A stretch of 64,000 nt of DNA. It comes from Pelobates cultripes. Lineage: Eukaryota > Chordata > Amphibia > Anura > Pelobatidae. Below the pieces are notes generated by a model. That model was not told where the DNA came from. It saw nothing but the letters and a program-made list of their open reading frames with translations, and made no database searches. Below are positions 12,181 through 22,608 of this stretch, in pieces. Positions within the stretch are counted from its first letter, which is position 1, and each line of letters starts with the position of its first letter. Where the stretch lies: assembly GCA_933207985.1 (NCBI GenBank), contig OW240915.1, positions 117,429,173 to 117,493,172 on the forward strand, read 5' to 3'. The translations under genes and the position numbers were made by a program.

Positions 12181-12669
12181 GAACTCAATCGCCAGGGCTG
12201 GCTATGAACCCGACCGCAAATAATCAAAATAAATCGAAAGACTCTCAACCGAGTCTTACTAAATCAAAAGAAACGCCAGGTTTTTCCACCAAACCCGAAC
12301 TTGGCTAAATATGCCAGCGCTTAACCGCACTTGGCAGTATTATATAACAGTATTAAGCAAGTAGTAAAACAGATTCTCAAGCAGACACATTCACACATAA
12401 AACTCACACACAGGACGTAGATAGACAAATTGACAGGTTCTATTCAAATAAAGGGGACATTTGGGGATACTATATACCTGTCTGACGTTAACCACAGGAA
12501 GCTGAGTGAAAGCCCAGAGTGCAGACCAATTCCAAAGACGGGAAAATATAGGTAAGTTACTCATTTACCATATGCAGAGGTGATCAGGCTCTTTTTTTCC
12601 AATCTCTGGGGGTCTCCTCTCCGGTCCTGGGATTTTACGGCTTCGAGCAGAATAACAATAACCCTCTCG

Positions 12670-12697
12670 TCCCTGTTCTGTTCGGAAGTGTGCCAAC
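12670..12697 (-). promoter_or_regulatory. ERV1 primer-binding-site region (tentative)
   Basis: Immediately inside the 5' LTR the minus strand reads GT then TGGCACACTTCCGAACAG, followed by AACAGGGAC. It starts TGG as primer sites do and contains CCGAACAG and CAGGGAC, both parts of the lysine-tRNA site, but with extra bases between. The primer tRNA is not certain. Confidence 0.4.
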
Positions 12698-13330
12698 TGA
12701 TTTAGATACCAAAGAAAACTTTGATTATTTGTCTATCTACTCCTTTCTAAATTGATTGTGCGCATGTCTTCTGGAAGTAAATCACACCGGACACATTGCA
12801 GGTTTATGAAGAATGCCAGAGTGGCCTTTATTCCAAGGGGTGCAATTCCCTTTTAAAGCAGAAATACGTCATGTACAGAGTCACAGTTAACATACAGTAT
12901 ATATTCATCAATTGGTTAACAGTCTAAGGGGTCTTGTCTAAACGCCCCCCTACAGGATGTAGTGTCGTCATTACAGACTTCTCCCACCCACATTCCAGCT
13001 CCATCTTGGTTACACGATGGGGGGAGTGAGTAGCAGTTACTTTAACAGTGATTCTCTATTTTGTTAGCTGTTACTTTGCACAAAGGAAGTGGGGGAGGAG
13101 TTTAATAAATGAAGATGTTCTTTTAACAGAGGAATTTTGTTACATGAGGCTTGCTCGATGGGAAGGGGGAGGCTAGCAGGATGGGAGGAATTTGCAGAGA
13201 AAATAGTGACTGAACACATTGTAGGGGGTGAAGGGAATATTCACTCTAGCAGCCAGTTTTAACATAGTGAACACAGAATAAATAGACATTAGTAAATAGC
13301 CATTTTATTTTAATTCTTCTGTCCATAACA
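12698..13330 (-). repeat. ERV1 5' LTR
   Basis: About 633 bp, near-identical to 6230-6859, beginning and ending with the same TG...CA termini and followed outside by the GTAC target duplication (13331-13334). The few differences between the LTRs suggest a fairly recent provirus even though its interior is badly decayed. Confidence 0.92.
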
Positions 13331-13334
13331 GTAC

Positions 13335-14397
13335 CTGATGTGAGTCAGGACGAACTGTCAATGTAGAGGTAAACAGCAATTGTAATAGTATGGAGGTGTC
13401 GACCTGTGGAAATGAGAATTGATATATAAGCGTCTGAGTGTTAGCTACTGGTTTGACCAGATCGTGGGCCCGAAATCAAAGGAACCTACCAGACACTATG
13501 CAGAGGGTAGAATTTAAACGCAAGATGATGACTGCTTTCTTGTGCTTGTAAAAGCTACCGTCCGAAGTTCAAGAACCTAAGAGTAAATTTACATACTTAA
13601 CTAATTCAATAAGTATCATTTGGTTCCTAAAATGAATCATAAATCAAATCCCAACCAACCTAGAAAGTAAATACAATTTGACACAGATGTCAGAAATCAC
13701 AATTCTTAAGTATGAACCCTTGGTATGAACCTGTGGAAAAAGGTCAGGAATCTCAGTTTACAACATCCAGGCTTTATCATCTATATTTACTTCAGTGGAA
13801 TTTTAATAAGTGACTGTAATAACATTTGTAACCAGTAGGGGCAAAATCCCATGGAGTACTGGTGGAAAGTCGTGATTTTTGATGTAATCCCCGAATGAAC
13901 TAGGGAAGGTAGAGTGTTTAAACATATGAAATGGATGCGCCCTAAGTGTAGTTCGAAAACCAAACGGTTGATCGATTTGTATATAACCGAATGATAGCGT
14001 TCATTTAATTTAAGCAATGTAAAAAATGTGAGTAGATAGGGTTAGGGAAATTTAGCCGAACGGGGTCATTTGTACGGAATGAATAAGAACCGAAATGAAC
14101 GGGGCTCCGCCGTGTAAAGCTAGAAAGTTTACGGCGGGGCCCGACTAATCCCGGTATGGAGCTGAGAAATTAACGGGCTGCGCGGACGCCAACGACAGGT
14201 AGCATAGGCAGGGAAGCGCCGGACCAGGAGACCATGAGGAAGACAGGTAAGAAAATCCAAAATGGCAGTCTAAACCGGAAGTAAACATTTCAGACTCGCC
14301 AGACCAGCAATGGTAAGGTGGGAGTGGATTGGCAGCCCTTTTAAAGGGAATTAAAGCACCTCCCACAACTACAGGCCAAGCCTTCAAATATGTTACA
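13335..14397 (-). mobile_element. Ngaro-type element 5' terminal fragment, proximal piece
   Basis: The reverse complement of this stretch aligns over its length with 61045-62035 (for example CCTGTAGTTGTGGGAGG at the terminus, CTGCCAATCCACTCCCACC, and GAACGCTATCATTC). It is the left terminal repeat plus 5' UTR of a Ngaro copy lying on the minus strand, continued at 6106-6225 beyond ERV1. It contains no gag. Confidence 0.82.
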
Positions 14398-14995
14398 TCA
14401 AATTAAAGCCCTTTCTGTCCTTTAAAAAACAGTTGGTACGACTATCCCCCACGATCCCCAAGACTCCAATAAACACTGGAACCCAGGGGACTTAGGGGCC
14501 AGAGTTTTCCAGGGTATAGCCAGATAATCCTACCGACCCCACCAGAAGATGCACAACACCCTGAGCACAGGAACACAAATCAGGAAGGGGGAATTACAGC
14601 AGAAAGGAGAATGGGATGAGAGGAAGCAGGCAAACGTGCCGAAACACGACCTAATGAAAACGAGGCCTGCGAGCCCTGTGGGAGTAGGAACATGATGTCA
14701 AACTAGATGCATTGATATATAACATTATGCTTGAGACCTGCGTGTCTCCTCACCAAATCTGCACGCTTGTAAACATCTGCATTTTCGTCAATAAAATTCA
14801 TATTTACAATAAAAAAACAGTATATAATATGTGTCTGTGCAATAAATTAGTAAAATGCAAATTGCAGTTGAACACAAACAACAACAAAATGCAAAAATCG
14901 CTTGTGTAAGACGTAAGACAAGCAGTGAAGCAGTGTCGTTAATGGGTTAAAAGAAGGCTTATGCAGTGTCGTTAAGGGGTTAAAAGAGCTTAGTG
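14398..14995. other. Intergenic stretch, no gene recognised
   Basis: No coding frame with support. Near 14930-14990 a short motif (GCAGTGTCGTTAA then GGGTTAAAAG) occurs twice in tandem. The rest is unassigned. Confidence 0.5.
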
Positions 14996-15170
14996 GTGTG
15001 CTAGCAAAACCAATAACAGATGTATTTAACCAATCATTGTTAACAGTAGTCGTCCCAGAAGATTGGAAGTTAGCGAATGCTGTGCCCATTCACAAGAAAG
15101 GTAGTAGGAGGAGTCGTGCAACTATAGACCAGTTAGCCTTACTTCAGTAGTGGGGAAAGTAATGGAAACC
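14996..15170 (+). pseudogene. LINE reverse-transcriptase scrap (CR1/L2/Rex-like)
   Basis: A short plus-strand frame reads PEDWKLANAVPIHKKG, then after a one-base shift NYRPVSLTSVVGKVMET. This is the conserved block W..A.V.PI.KKG...NYRPVSLTSV.GK..E at the start of the RT in CR1/L2/Rex-type LINEs, and it differs from the L1/Tx1 LINE at 1-4487. It is cut on the right by the piggyBac-like element at 15172. Confidence 0.7.
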
Positions 15171-15171
15171 A

Positions 15172-16445
15172 TTAACCCCTTAAGGACTGAGCAAAATGTA
15201 CGTGTTGTGATCAAAACAAAACTTAAACAAAAAGTTGCATTTGCGCTATATGACTATTCGCCTCTTTCATATTATGTGCACCCACACTTATTATATATCA
15301 TTTTATTCAGGAGAGACAGGGCTTTCATTTAACATAAAATATATAGGTATGAAACATAATTTAATATGAATAAAATATCAAAAAATGGGAGAAAATAAGA
15401 TTTTTAAAAAAAAATTGACATTTTAACTGTGAATGTCATAATGTTTGCTTTTACTGCAATAAAATACACATTCGTATTGAGCAATGTCTCACATGTAAAA
15501 CAGTACCCGCTATGTACAGAGCCAAATGTGGTGTACCTACACAGCCTAAGATTGAAACCAAAAATTTTAACTGACTACCAAATGTCAGAGATAACAGACT
15601 GATTGCTGCCAGACATAATACTAGGTTAAAAAAATCGAAAAATAAATACATTTTATTAAAAATTCTTATAACAAAAATTAAAAAAATATATATATTTTGT
15701 ATTGACCTAGTATTATGTCTGGCAGCAATTATTCCGTTATCTCTGACATTTGGTAGAATGTTACTAATTTTCGATTTCAATCTTAGGCTGTGTAGATACA
15801 CCACCTTTTGCTTTGCTACTCTCTACTTGGGGTTACCCACCTTCTTTTTAGTGTACCTAATATTTGGCTCTTCCTCTGTTCTCTCTCTTGTAACCTCCTG
15901 TGTACAGGTTTTATGGCGTTGTGGGAAGTTACATGGTCAAATATAGCATGTTAAATTTTTCAGTTTTTTCACATTGAAATTTGCCAGGTTGGTTACATTG
16001 CCTTTTAGACCGTATGGCAGCCCAGGAATAAGACTTACCCCCATGATGGCATACCATTTGCAAAAGTAGGTATTGCAAATGTTGTATGTCCAGTCTTTTT
16101 TAGTAGCCACTTGGTCATAAACACTGGCCAAAGTTAGTGTTAATATTTGTTTGTGTGAAAAATGCAAAAAACTAATTTGAATGCCAATTTTGGTCAGTGT
16201 TTGTGACATACCCCATTTGCAATACCTTGGGTTATCTACTATTGCAAATGGTATGCCATCATGGGGGTAACTTTCATTCCTGGGCTACCGTATGGTCTCA
16301 AAGGCAACTTGGCGAATTTCAATGTGAAAAACTGAAACGCAAGCCTTATATTTGACTCTGTAACTTTTGAAAACACCATAAAACTTGTACATGAGGGGTA
16401 CTGTTATACTCTGGAGACTTCACTGAACACAAATATAAGTGTTTC
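15172..16445. mobile_element. piggyBac-like palindromic element, left part
   Basis: Starts with TTAA (15172-15175) followed by CCCCTTAAGGACTG, the inverse of the end at 60991-61003. It contains long internal inverted repeats: 15520-15610 pairs with 15700-15800, and 16000-16060 pairs with 16205-16285. No transposase frame is present. The TTAA border suggests a non-autonomous piggyBac-type element. It is interrupted by a LINE and continues at 18993. Family assignment is inferred from the TTAA site. Confidence 0.6.
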
Positions 16446-17363
16446 TTTTTTTTTTTTTTGGTTAATCTTTTTTATTGTTGACAGAATGAAATTACATAGT
16501 TGCGTTATTACAATATTTTAGACATTGTACAGTACACCAAAAGATACAGATCGGAAGCGGGAGTCCTGTACAGTTTTGCACTGTAAAAGGTTTGTTTCCC
16601 TTTTTCCCCCCATTCTGTTTTCCCACCTCCCCACTCCCTTCCAGTTTACTTTATTACTTTGCTTTGTTTTGTCTTGCGTGGGTGTGTGTCCCCCCCAAGG
16701 CGTGGTTTTGTGAGTTACGTAGGGTAGTGAGGTATAACTTTGAGACTCGCAGGTCTCTGCGTTCCAAATGGGTATGCGGATCTACAGCGTGCTGTGTGTG
16801 TAGGTTGAGAGGGGGTCTAAATGCTAGACGATAAGGCGGTTCGTGTGGGACAAGTTTTATGTCCAAGTTCGTCGCGGTAGGTATGTGTTGCCAAGCGGAT
16901 GCGTTGGCGGACATCGGGCCGTGTTTATGGCTTGTATAAAGTTTAGCTGGGCCTTCCCACTGGTCCGTTTTGTGAGCGTGGTGGTTAGGTGTTTTCCCGT
17001 ACGTGATTCCTTAGTTGCATCAGTGATGCGTGTATCAGTGACCTCGTAATATGCGTTTGGAGTAGATTTAAGAGGTTGCGTGTCTTTTGCGTTGTATGAG
17101 CGTAAGCTCTCCTCTCTACACTTTTCGGTGCTGGAATGTGTAACAAGGCATGGTATGACTCGTGTTTCCCGAGGGGGTCCGAACATTCCTCAGATCCCGT
17201 CAGAGTGTTCATCTTTTTAGGATTTCAGAGGTCAATAGTTCTTTTGCGTGGTGATGCATCTCTCCGATCCCGTCTCCCCGGGCCCGGGGTCCGTCCAATG
17301 AAATAGAAGAGAAGAAAGAAAAAAAAAAGGGAGGGGAAGAGGAGGGGGAGGGAAGAGGAGGGC

Positions 17364-18023
17364 TTACGGGTGGGGTGGACTGTTTCTGGTGGAATCTGCA
17401 TCTGATGTTGCCCCGTCAGTGGGTTCGGGGGCGTCACCTGCTTGTCTGTAGCGGGTGATGTAGAGAAACCATGGGAGCCACAGTTCTGTGTGTTTCGTTG
17501 CACGACCCGTCAGGGAGGCGTGTATTTCTTCTGCTCTGTGGATGTCTTCTACTCTGCGGATCCATTCTTTCTTAGTAGTATGGTAGTATGAGCTCATAGA
17601 GCTTTTTTGCTGCCATAGTAATGCCGAATCCCATTGTGAGGGTGTGAGCGTCTTTCTAAGTTGTCCTTCCCATTGGCAGCGGAAGGTGGAAGCCTGGGTT
17701 GTGCCTCCGATAAGTAGGTGTTGGTAGAGTGCTGATATGGCATGGTCTAGTGTGGTGCCACTGTCACAGAGGCCCTCAAACCAGGTGAGGTCTCTGTGCA
17801 AGCGGTCTTTATGTGGCATTGTGTCATGGTAGTGTTTTAACTGTAGATATCTAAGCACCGTGATAGGGGTCCTTGGATCGTCACCTAATAATGCAGTTAG
17901 GTCCCGGACTCTGCCACCGCCGAGGGCTTTGTGAATGGGGATGTAGTCCCTCTCACTCGGGATGGGCCATGCACCGGGTGGGAGGCCACCTCCCAAGGCC
18001 ACGTTATGAGTGAGTGGAATCAT
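17364..18023 (-). pseudogene. LINE2 ORF2 C-terminal region
   Basis: A 219-codon open frame following the thumb, helical and Trp/His-rich, ending in an acidic/proline tail. Its position after RT places it as the ORF2 C-terminus. No CCHC knuckle is evident, unlike the LINE at 1-4487, so this is a separate subfamily or a decayed end. Confidence 0.6.
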
Positions 18024-18233
18024 CGGGCTAGGGGTGGGCGATATATAGCTCTGGTCTCTCAGCGATCTCCAACCGGTGATTGTTTGTGTTATCAGCCCCT
18101 CATTGTTTTGGCCCGCCCGGGCCTCTCGTCGTCCCCCATATCCTCATTTCCAGTGTTGGTCCAATAAGGCCTTTATCGAGCTCTACCCATTGTTTCGTTG
18201 TGGGTTCCTGGTGCCAATCCAGTATCCGTTGCA

Positions 18234-18506
18234 TTACCGTGGCTTGGTGATATTGCTTGATGTCTGGTAGATGTTGATGTCTGGTAGAGCTAGTCCACCA
18301 TGGTTCCTTGGGCGGCAGAGTATGTCATGTCGAATTCGCGAGCGTTCCCCTCGCCACACAAATTTAATTATCGCCGTTTTCAGGGCGGAGAAGAAGGTCC
18401 CTGGGATGGCTAGTGGGATTGTTTGCATGAGGTATAGGATTTCGGCAGTATGTTCATCTTGAGGATCGCAACTCTTCCATGCCAGGTTACATGCGGGTAT
18501 GACCAT
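18234..18506 (-). pseudogene. LINE2 RT thumb region
   Basis: 90 codons continuing the LINE2 protein in another frame: IPLAIPGTFFSALKTAIIKF and then a RPRNHGGLALPDI block, equivalent to the GGMGVPNL block of the LINE at 2780-2800. The link to the preceding RT piece is a frameshift. Confidence 0.75.
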
Positions 18507-18932
18507 CTAGCCAGGTCCGCTAAAATTGTTTTCAGGAGGGGAACGAAGTTGAGTCGGTATATGTCTTCTGGGTCTGTGGTCGCCCAGATACTTCATCCGT
18601 CCGTAGCACCAATGAAAAGCGAATTGCGAGTCCAGGGATATGTATTCTTCTGTGGGGATTGTGATGTTCAGGACCTCACATTTTGAGAGATTGAGTTTGA
18701 AGCCCGAGATTTTCCCGAATTTGTCGAATTCGGAGAGGAGGCACGGCAGAGTTGTTCTAGGGTTCTGTACAAAGAATAGGAGGTCATCCGCATATGCGGC
18801 CACTTTATGGTTTGTTCCTCGCCAGCTGTATTCTTGAATGTTTGGGTTTAGGCGTATCTTCTGGAGCAGTGGTTCCAGGGTCATAGCGAACAGGAGTGGT
18901 GATAGTGGGAAAGTGGGTTTGACGGGTACCAT
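18507..18932 (-). pseudogene. LINE2 reverse transcriptase, catalytic part
   Basis: RT fragment of 141 codons with FPLSPLLFAMTLEPLLQKI (equivalent of the GxPLSPLLF block, altered at the front) and the catalytic AYADDLLFFVQN. The order and spacing match the RT of L1/Tx1 LINEs. It loses frame near 18507, where the thumb would begin. Confidence 0.85.
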
Positions 18933-18992
18933 TGTTGATTGTGAAGTCTGCTGTCGTGGCCCCGTTGACTCTCACGTAAATATTAGTGTTTC

Positions 18993-19230
18993 AAAACAGT
19001 TAAACTTATCACAACAATTATATCGTCCATCTAAGTGCTATTTGTTTGTGAAAAAGTTCACTTTCAGTGATGATATTGTCATTGTAATACCTTTTACTGT
19101 TGCGAAACACTAATATTTGTGTTCAGCGAAGACTTCCAAGTAAAACAGTACCCTCCATGTACAGGTTTTATGGTGACTTGGAATGTTACCGGGTTAAATA
19201 TAGTGCTAGCAAATTAAATTCTCTGGACTT
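18993..19230. mobile_element. piggyBac-like palindromic element, right part
   Basis: Resumes the element split by LINE2. GAAACACTAATATTTGTGTTC (19103-19123) is inverse to the flank at about 16424-16445, so the LINE landed within a palindrome. The outer right terminus could not be located. Confidence 0.5.
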
Positions 19231-19352
19231 TTGGCCTGGATTGTCAGGCAGGTCCTGCAAATTGTAATTAATAAAATGACCTAATTATGTAAAATTATTA
19301 CATAAATATATACATAGAATTATTTATATACATTTAAATACATATATTTTGC

Positions 19353-19390
19353 CAAAGACCTTTTCGAGTTGAAACGTTGATCGCTTTATA
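19353..19390 (+). ncRNA. Degenerate Penelope-type hammerhead relic
   Basis: GTTGAAACGTTGATCGC in the context typical of Penelope tails here: GAAA followed by the palindrome ACGT. The CUGANGA box is lost and helix II is weak, so it is a relic only. Confidence 0.35.
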
Positions 19391-19480
19391 CCAACACAAA
19401 TTTCTTTGAAAGATCCTCTGGAGTGCTCTCTTTATTTACATGTCTATGAATGTGTGTGTATGTATTGTGTGTATGTATGT

Positions 19481-19493
19481 GTATATATATATA

Positions 19494-19556
<63 letters not shown>
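19481..19556. repeat. (TA)n microsatellite
   Basis: TA tract with some TATG/TGTA interruptions on the left. Confidence 0.92.
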
Positions 19557-19558
<2 letters not shown>

Positions 19559-20721
19559 CGTTCTACATGAATTTTGATATCAATATATATATTTTATTTT
19601 TAAAATACAGTTAGAATGAATTTACTCATATATATTTAATTTTTTTTTTAACATATTTACATATTTATTTTTTTATATTGTGTATACCGTATTTATCGGC
19701 GTATAACACGCAACTCATTTTAAGAAGGAAATTTCAGAAAAAAAAAAACTTAAATTTCAAATAAAGAACATCTTACCCCCTTCTTACTCCCCCCTCCCCC
19801 TCTTCTTACCCCCCTTTTGTGCCACACAAGGCTGCCCCTCTTCCCCCTCTCTTTTCCTTACCCCCTCCCTTTTCTACTCTCCCTCTCTTATCCCCCCCTC
19901 CCTAAATTTCTTTCTTACTCCCCCTCCCCCTCTTCTTAAAAAAAAAAAGAGTGTGTTTTTATTAAAGTTTTAAAATAAAAGGTTATATGTATTTAGCCTC
20001 TACGGATTTGTGTGTAATGCATACATACGAGTAAATACCTGGCTTACCCTTGGTCCATGTGTGTAACCATCTGTAAGTCCTTGATTGTCAATAGCACAGT
20101 TTATGTAACCGAAGACCATGTGCAATGTAAAGCTTAAGAGTGTAGTTGGTTTATTTTTGCAAGATCTGAAGCTTATGGATGACATCAGGATTTGTTGAAA
20201 AAGCATCTTTGCTGTTGCTTATCAGTATGATTCTTGTTGCATTAAATGGTATTTCTGACCAAAGACAATGGGAGTCCCAAACAACAAGGTAAAGCCAGGA
20301 GTGAACTCAAAAGGTATTTACTTATTTTTATATCCCCTTCTTACTCCCCCTCTTCTTACTTCCTCTTCTTATTTCCCCTACCCTTTACCCCTTCTTACTC
20401 CTCCTCCACCTCTTCTTACCCCCTTACTCCCCCTTTCCCCCTTCTACTCCCCTCCCTCTTTTCTACTCCCTCCCTCTATTTACCCCCTTCTTACCCTCTC
20501 CTGTAGCGTGGCCGAGCTGCTCTGCTGTCCGCGGTGGCCGGCCGGAGTGATAGGAAGGTGCACGCTCAGTGTGCACCTTCCTGTCAGTCCGACCGGGTAC
20601 AGGAAACAGGAGAGGGGGTGTACCAGCGCTAAATATTCCCCAACCAGTGAACTGTGTTCCAAATAACTAAAGTAGCTGCTATCACACCAAGTTCTTATCT
20701 TACAAGAATAGGAACCCAAAA

Positions 20722-22608
20722 AACTCTTGTGGTGTAGCGCTATATTTAAACAGAAGGGTAGTGATAAAAACTAGGTATGTATTAATACTACCTTGAATAT
20801 TCCTTATGTCTTTATATTCACATAAGAGTATAAATTCTACAAGACATAAAAAACAGACAAACCAAACATAGTGCAAACTGTATAATAAAGTCCGTTATAG
20901 AGAATTAAGAAGGGAAAATTTCCCACTCACAATTTTAGGAGCTAATATGAAATAGCTCAATATCTGCGCTCTTGGGGTCCGTAAAGGCGACCCTCACCCT
21001 TCTTGTGTATAGATCTCCTTGATTTCCTATAGAAGTAGAAACCGTATATGGTGCAGTATCGTAATGATTTTCAATGTGAGATAAATATAAAATGTAATAC
21101 TCACAAAATTAGAGCCATCCAGATCGGCTCTAATCCACACACTTGTGTAGTTGAGGACTACACACCTTCTTTGTGAAAAATGAATAAAAAATAGCAGGGA
21201 AATGCCAATATATAGTATAAAAGATAAATAATTTTATTATAACGGTAATTGTATAAAAATATATATATATATATATATAAAAAACAATAAAAAACAATAT
21301 CAAATTGGCATAAAATCCAAAAGTCCAAAGTCTCACAGTCTCTCCAGTACGCGTTTCGCCCTACAGGCTTCCTCAGCTGGATGTGGTGATTCAAATTTCC
21401 CATGGATTCTCCCTGCTATATGTACCCCTCTCAGGGGTGAGATAATTAGTGTCCAGGCTTGTATTTTCGCGGGCAATCACCATAGAAAAGGTGACGCCCT
21501 GCGTTTCAAGCCTTTTTTCTATTCATTTCCGGGTTTTCTGTTCCGTCGCGTCATTTCCGGTTTCGCCGATACGTCACTTCCTTGCGTTCCACCATGCGGT
21601 TCACTGTGCGTTCCACCATGCGGTTCACCATTTATTTCCCCAGGATTTCCGGGTCGGCGGTTTTTGAAGGGAAATATAAGTTCAAATGAATTTAACATAT
21701 CTGTGGAATTGGCAAGCTTTCTTTGTCTAACATATACAAGCCTTATATTAGTACATCCAAACCCTTAATAAATTCCATTCTGTAGTGTTTTTTTTCCCTT
21801 CTATTCCTATTTCTTGTATAAGTGTATTAATATAAAATGACCATTTTACAGGCATATTGTGATCTTATGTCATTATTAAAAAAATGAATTCTTAAGAGAT
21901 AATGAGTATTAATAAATGAATCAGTGGTTATACAATTAAAACACCTTATAAATGTCTAATTCCAGATATTATGAAGGTTGAAACATAGTTTAGTCAATGC
22001 TCACATAGTAATAAGAAAGTGATAATTCAATAAAGGGAGGTATGAGTGCAACCATAAAATAATTTTGCATTTATTTTAAAAAATGGCACATCTCGAAGTC
22101 TGCATTTAGACCATTCGGGATTAAAGTATTTAATTTAAAGATCCACTCCATCTCAATTTTACTCATTTTGCTATCAAAGTTGCCTCCCCTCCAATCCTTT
22201 TTAACTTTTATAATTCCTAAAAACGTAGTGTCTTTCATGTCGCATTTATGTGCAATTTTGTAGTGTAAAGAGACGCTATGTTTTTCAAAACCTTTTAAAA
22301 TATTACGACTATGTTCTTCAATTCTGATATGTAGGGATCTGGTGGTTTTCCCTATATAACATAGACCACAAGGGCAGATCATTAAGTAAATGAGGTTTTT
22401 TGAGTGGCAACTCAGAAAATCTTTAATTTGATATTCTTTACCATCTTTATCTTTAAAAAGCTTTATATGTCTTTTTTTATTATTTGACCTTTTGCACGCT
22501 AAGCATTGGCCACACCCAAAAAATTCCTTATCCGAATTTAAAAAAGTATTCGTACTTTTCTTTTCCTTTAAAAAGCTTGAAGTCAAAGAATGGCGCAAAT
22601 TGTCAACC
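20722..22608 (-). repeat. PLE1 left arm (pLTR)
   Basis: About 1.89 kb, inverse of 25531-27089 + 32573-32899. It includes the 3' UTR, the hammerhead and the last 180 or so codons of the RT-endonuclease frame. Confidence 0.9.
21343..21381 (-). ncRNA. Minimal hammerhead ribozyme, PLE1 left arm
   Basis: On the minus strand: helix I TCCAG / CTGGA, box CTGAGGA (fits C-U-G-A-N-G-A), helix II GCC / GGC closing a short loop, GAAA, then the palindrome ACGCGT and a GTA cleavage triplet. All conserved core positions are met. Helix III is only the self-complementary ACGCGT, so two molecules would have to pair, as reported for metazoan Penelope hammerheads. Confidence 0.82.

Larger units (their letters stand above)
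6226..13334 (-). mobile_element. Endogenous retrovirus ERV1, complete ends, decayed interior
   Basis: A provirus read leftwards, with two LTRs of about 630 bp (6230-6859 and 12698-13330) that begin TG and end CA, flanked by the 4-bp duplication GTAC (6226-6229 and 13331-13334). The related Ngaro copy at 62030-62070 shows the uninterrupted site. Inside, from 5' to 3', are a leader with a 30-bp triplication, weak gag-like frames, a protease end, an RNase H remnant, an integrase fragment and the envelope TM subunit. Most of the RT is missing. A 4-bp duplication is typical of gammaretrovirus-like groups. No gene is intact. Confidence 0.92.
16446..18977 (-). mobile_element. 5'-truncated L1/Tx1-like LINE (LINE2)
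   Basis: A minus-strand LINE whose poly(A) appears as a T run at about 16446-16459. It carries RT and C-terminal sequence in three frames (18507-18932, 18234-18506, 17364-18023) and a long 3' region. The 5' end is truncated inside the RT, typical of incomplete target-primed reverse transcription, and the insertion has a 15-bp duplication. Confidence 0.85.
16431..18992. repeat. 15-bp target-site duplication flanking LINE2
   Basis: AAATATAAGTGTTTC at 16431-16445 and AAATATTAGTGTTTC at 18978-18992, differing at one base, flank the LINE insertion 16446-18977. Confidence 0.85.
19231..20721. other. Repeat-rich intergenic DNA
   Basis: No gene. It holds a Penelope ribozyme relic (19353-19390), a long TA microsatellite (19481-19556), a stretch starting TACCGTATTTATCGGCGTA at 19685 that looks like the end of a non-autonomous DNA transposon, two CT-rich runs (about 19775-19935 and 20335-20505), and a hairpin with a 12-bp stem (20552-20582). 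The last 100 bp before 20722 may be the non-duplicated tail of PLE1. Confidence 0.55.

Noticed and set aside
19775..20505. Pro/Ser/Leu-rich frames in CT-rich DNA
   Set aside because: Low-complexity C/T runs; both alternative frames are open for compositional reasons.
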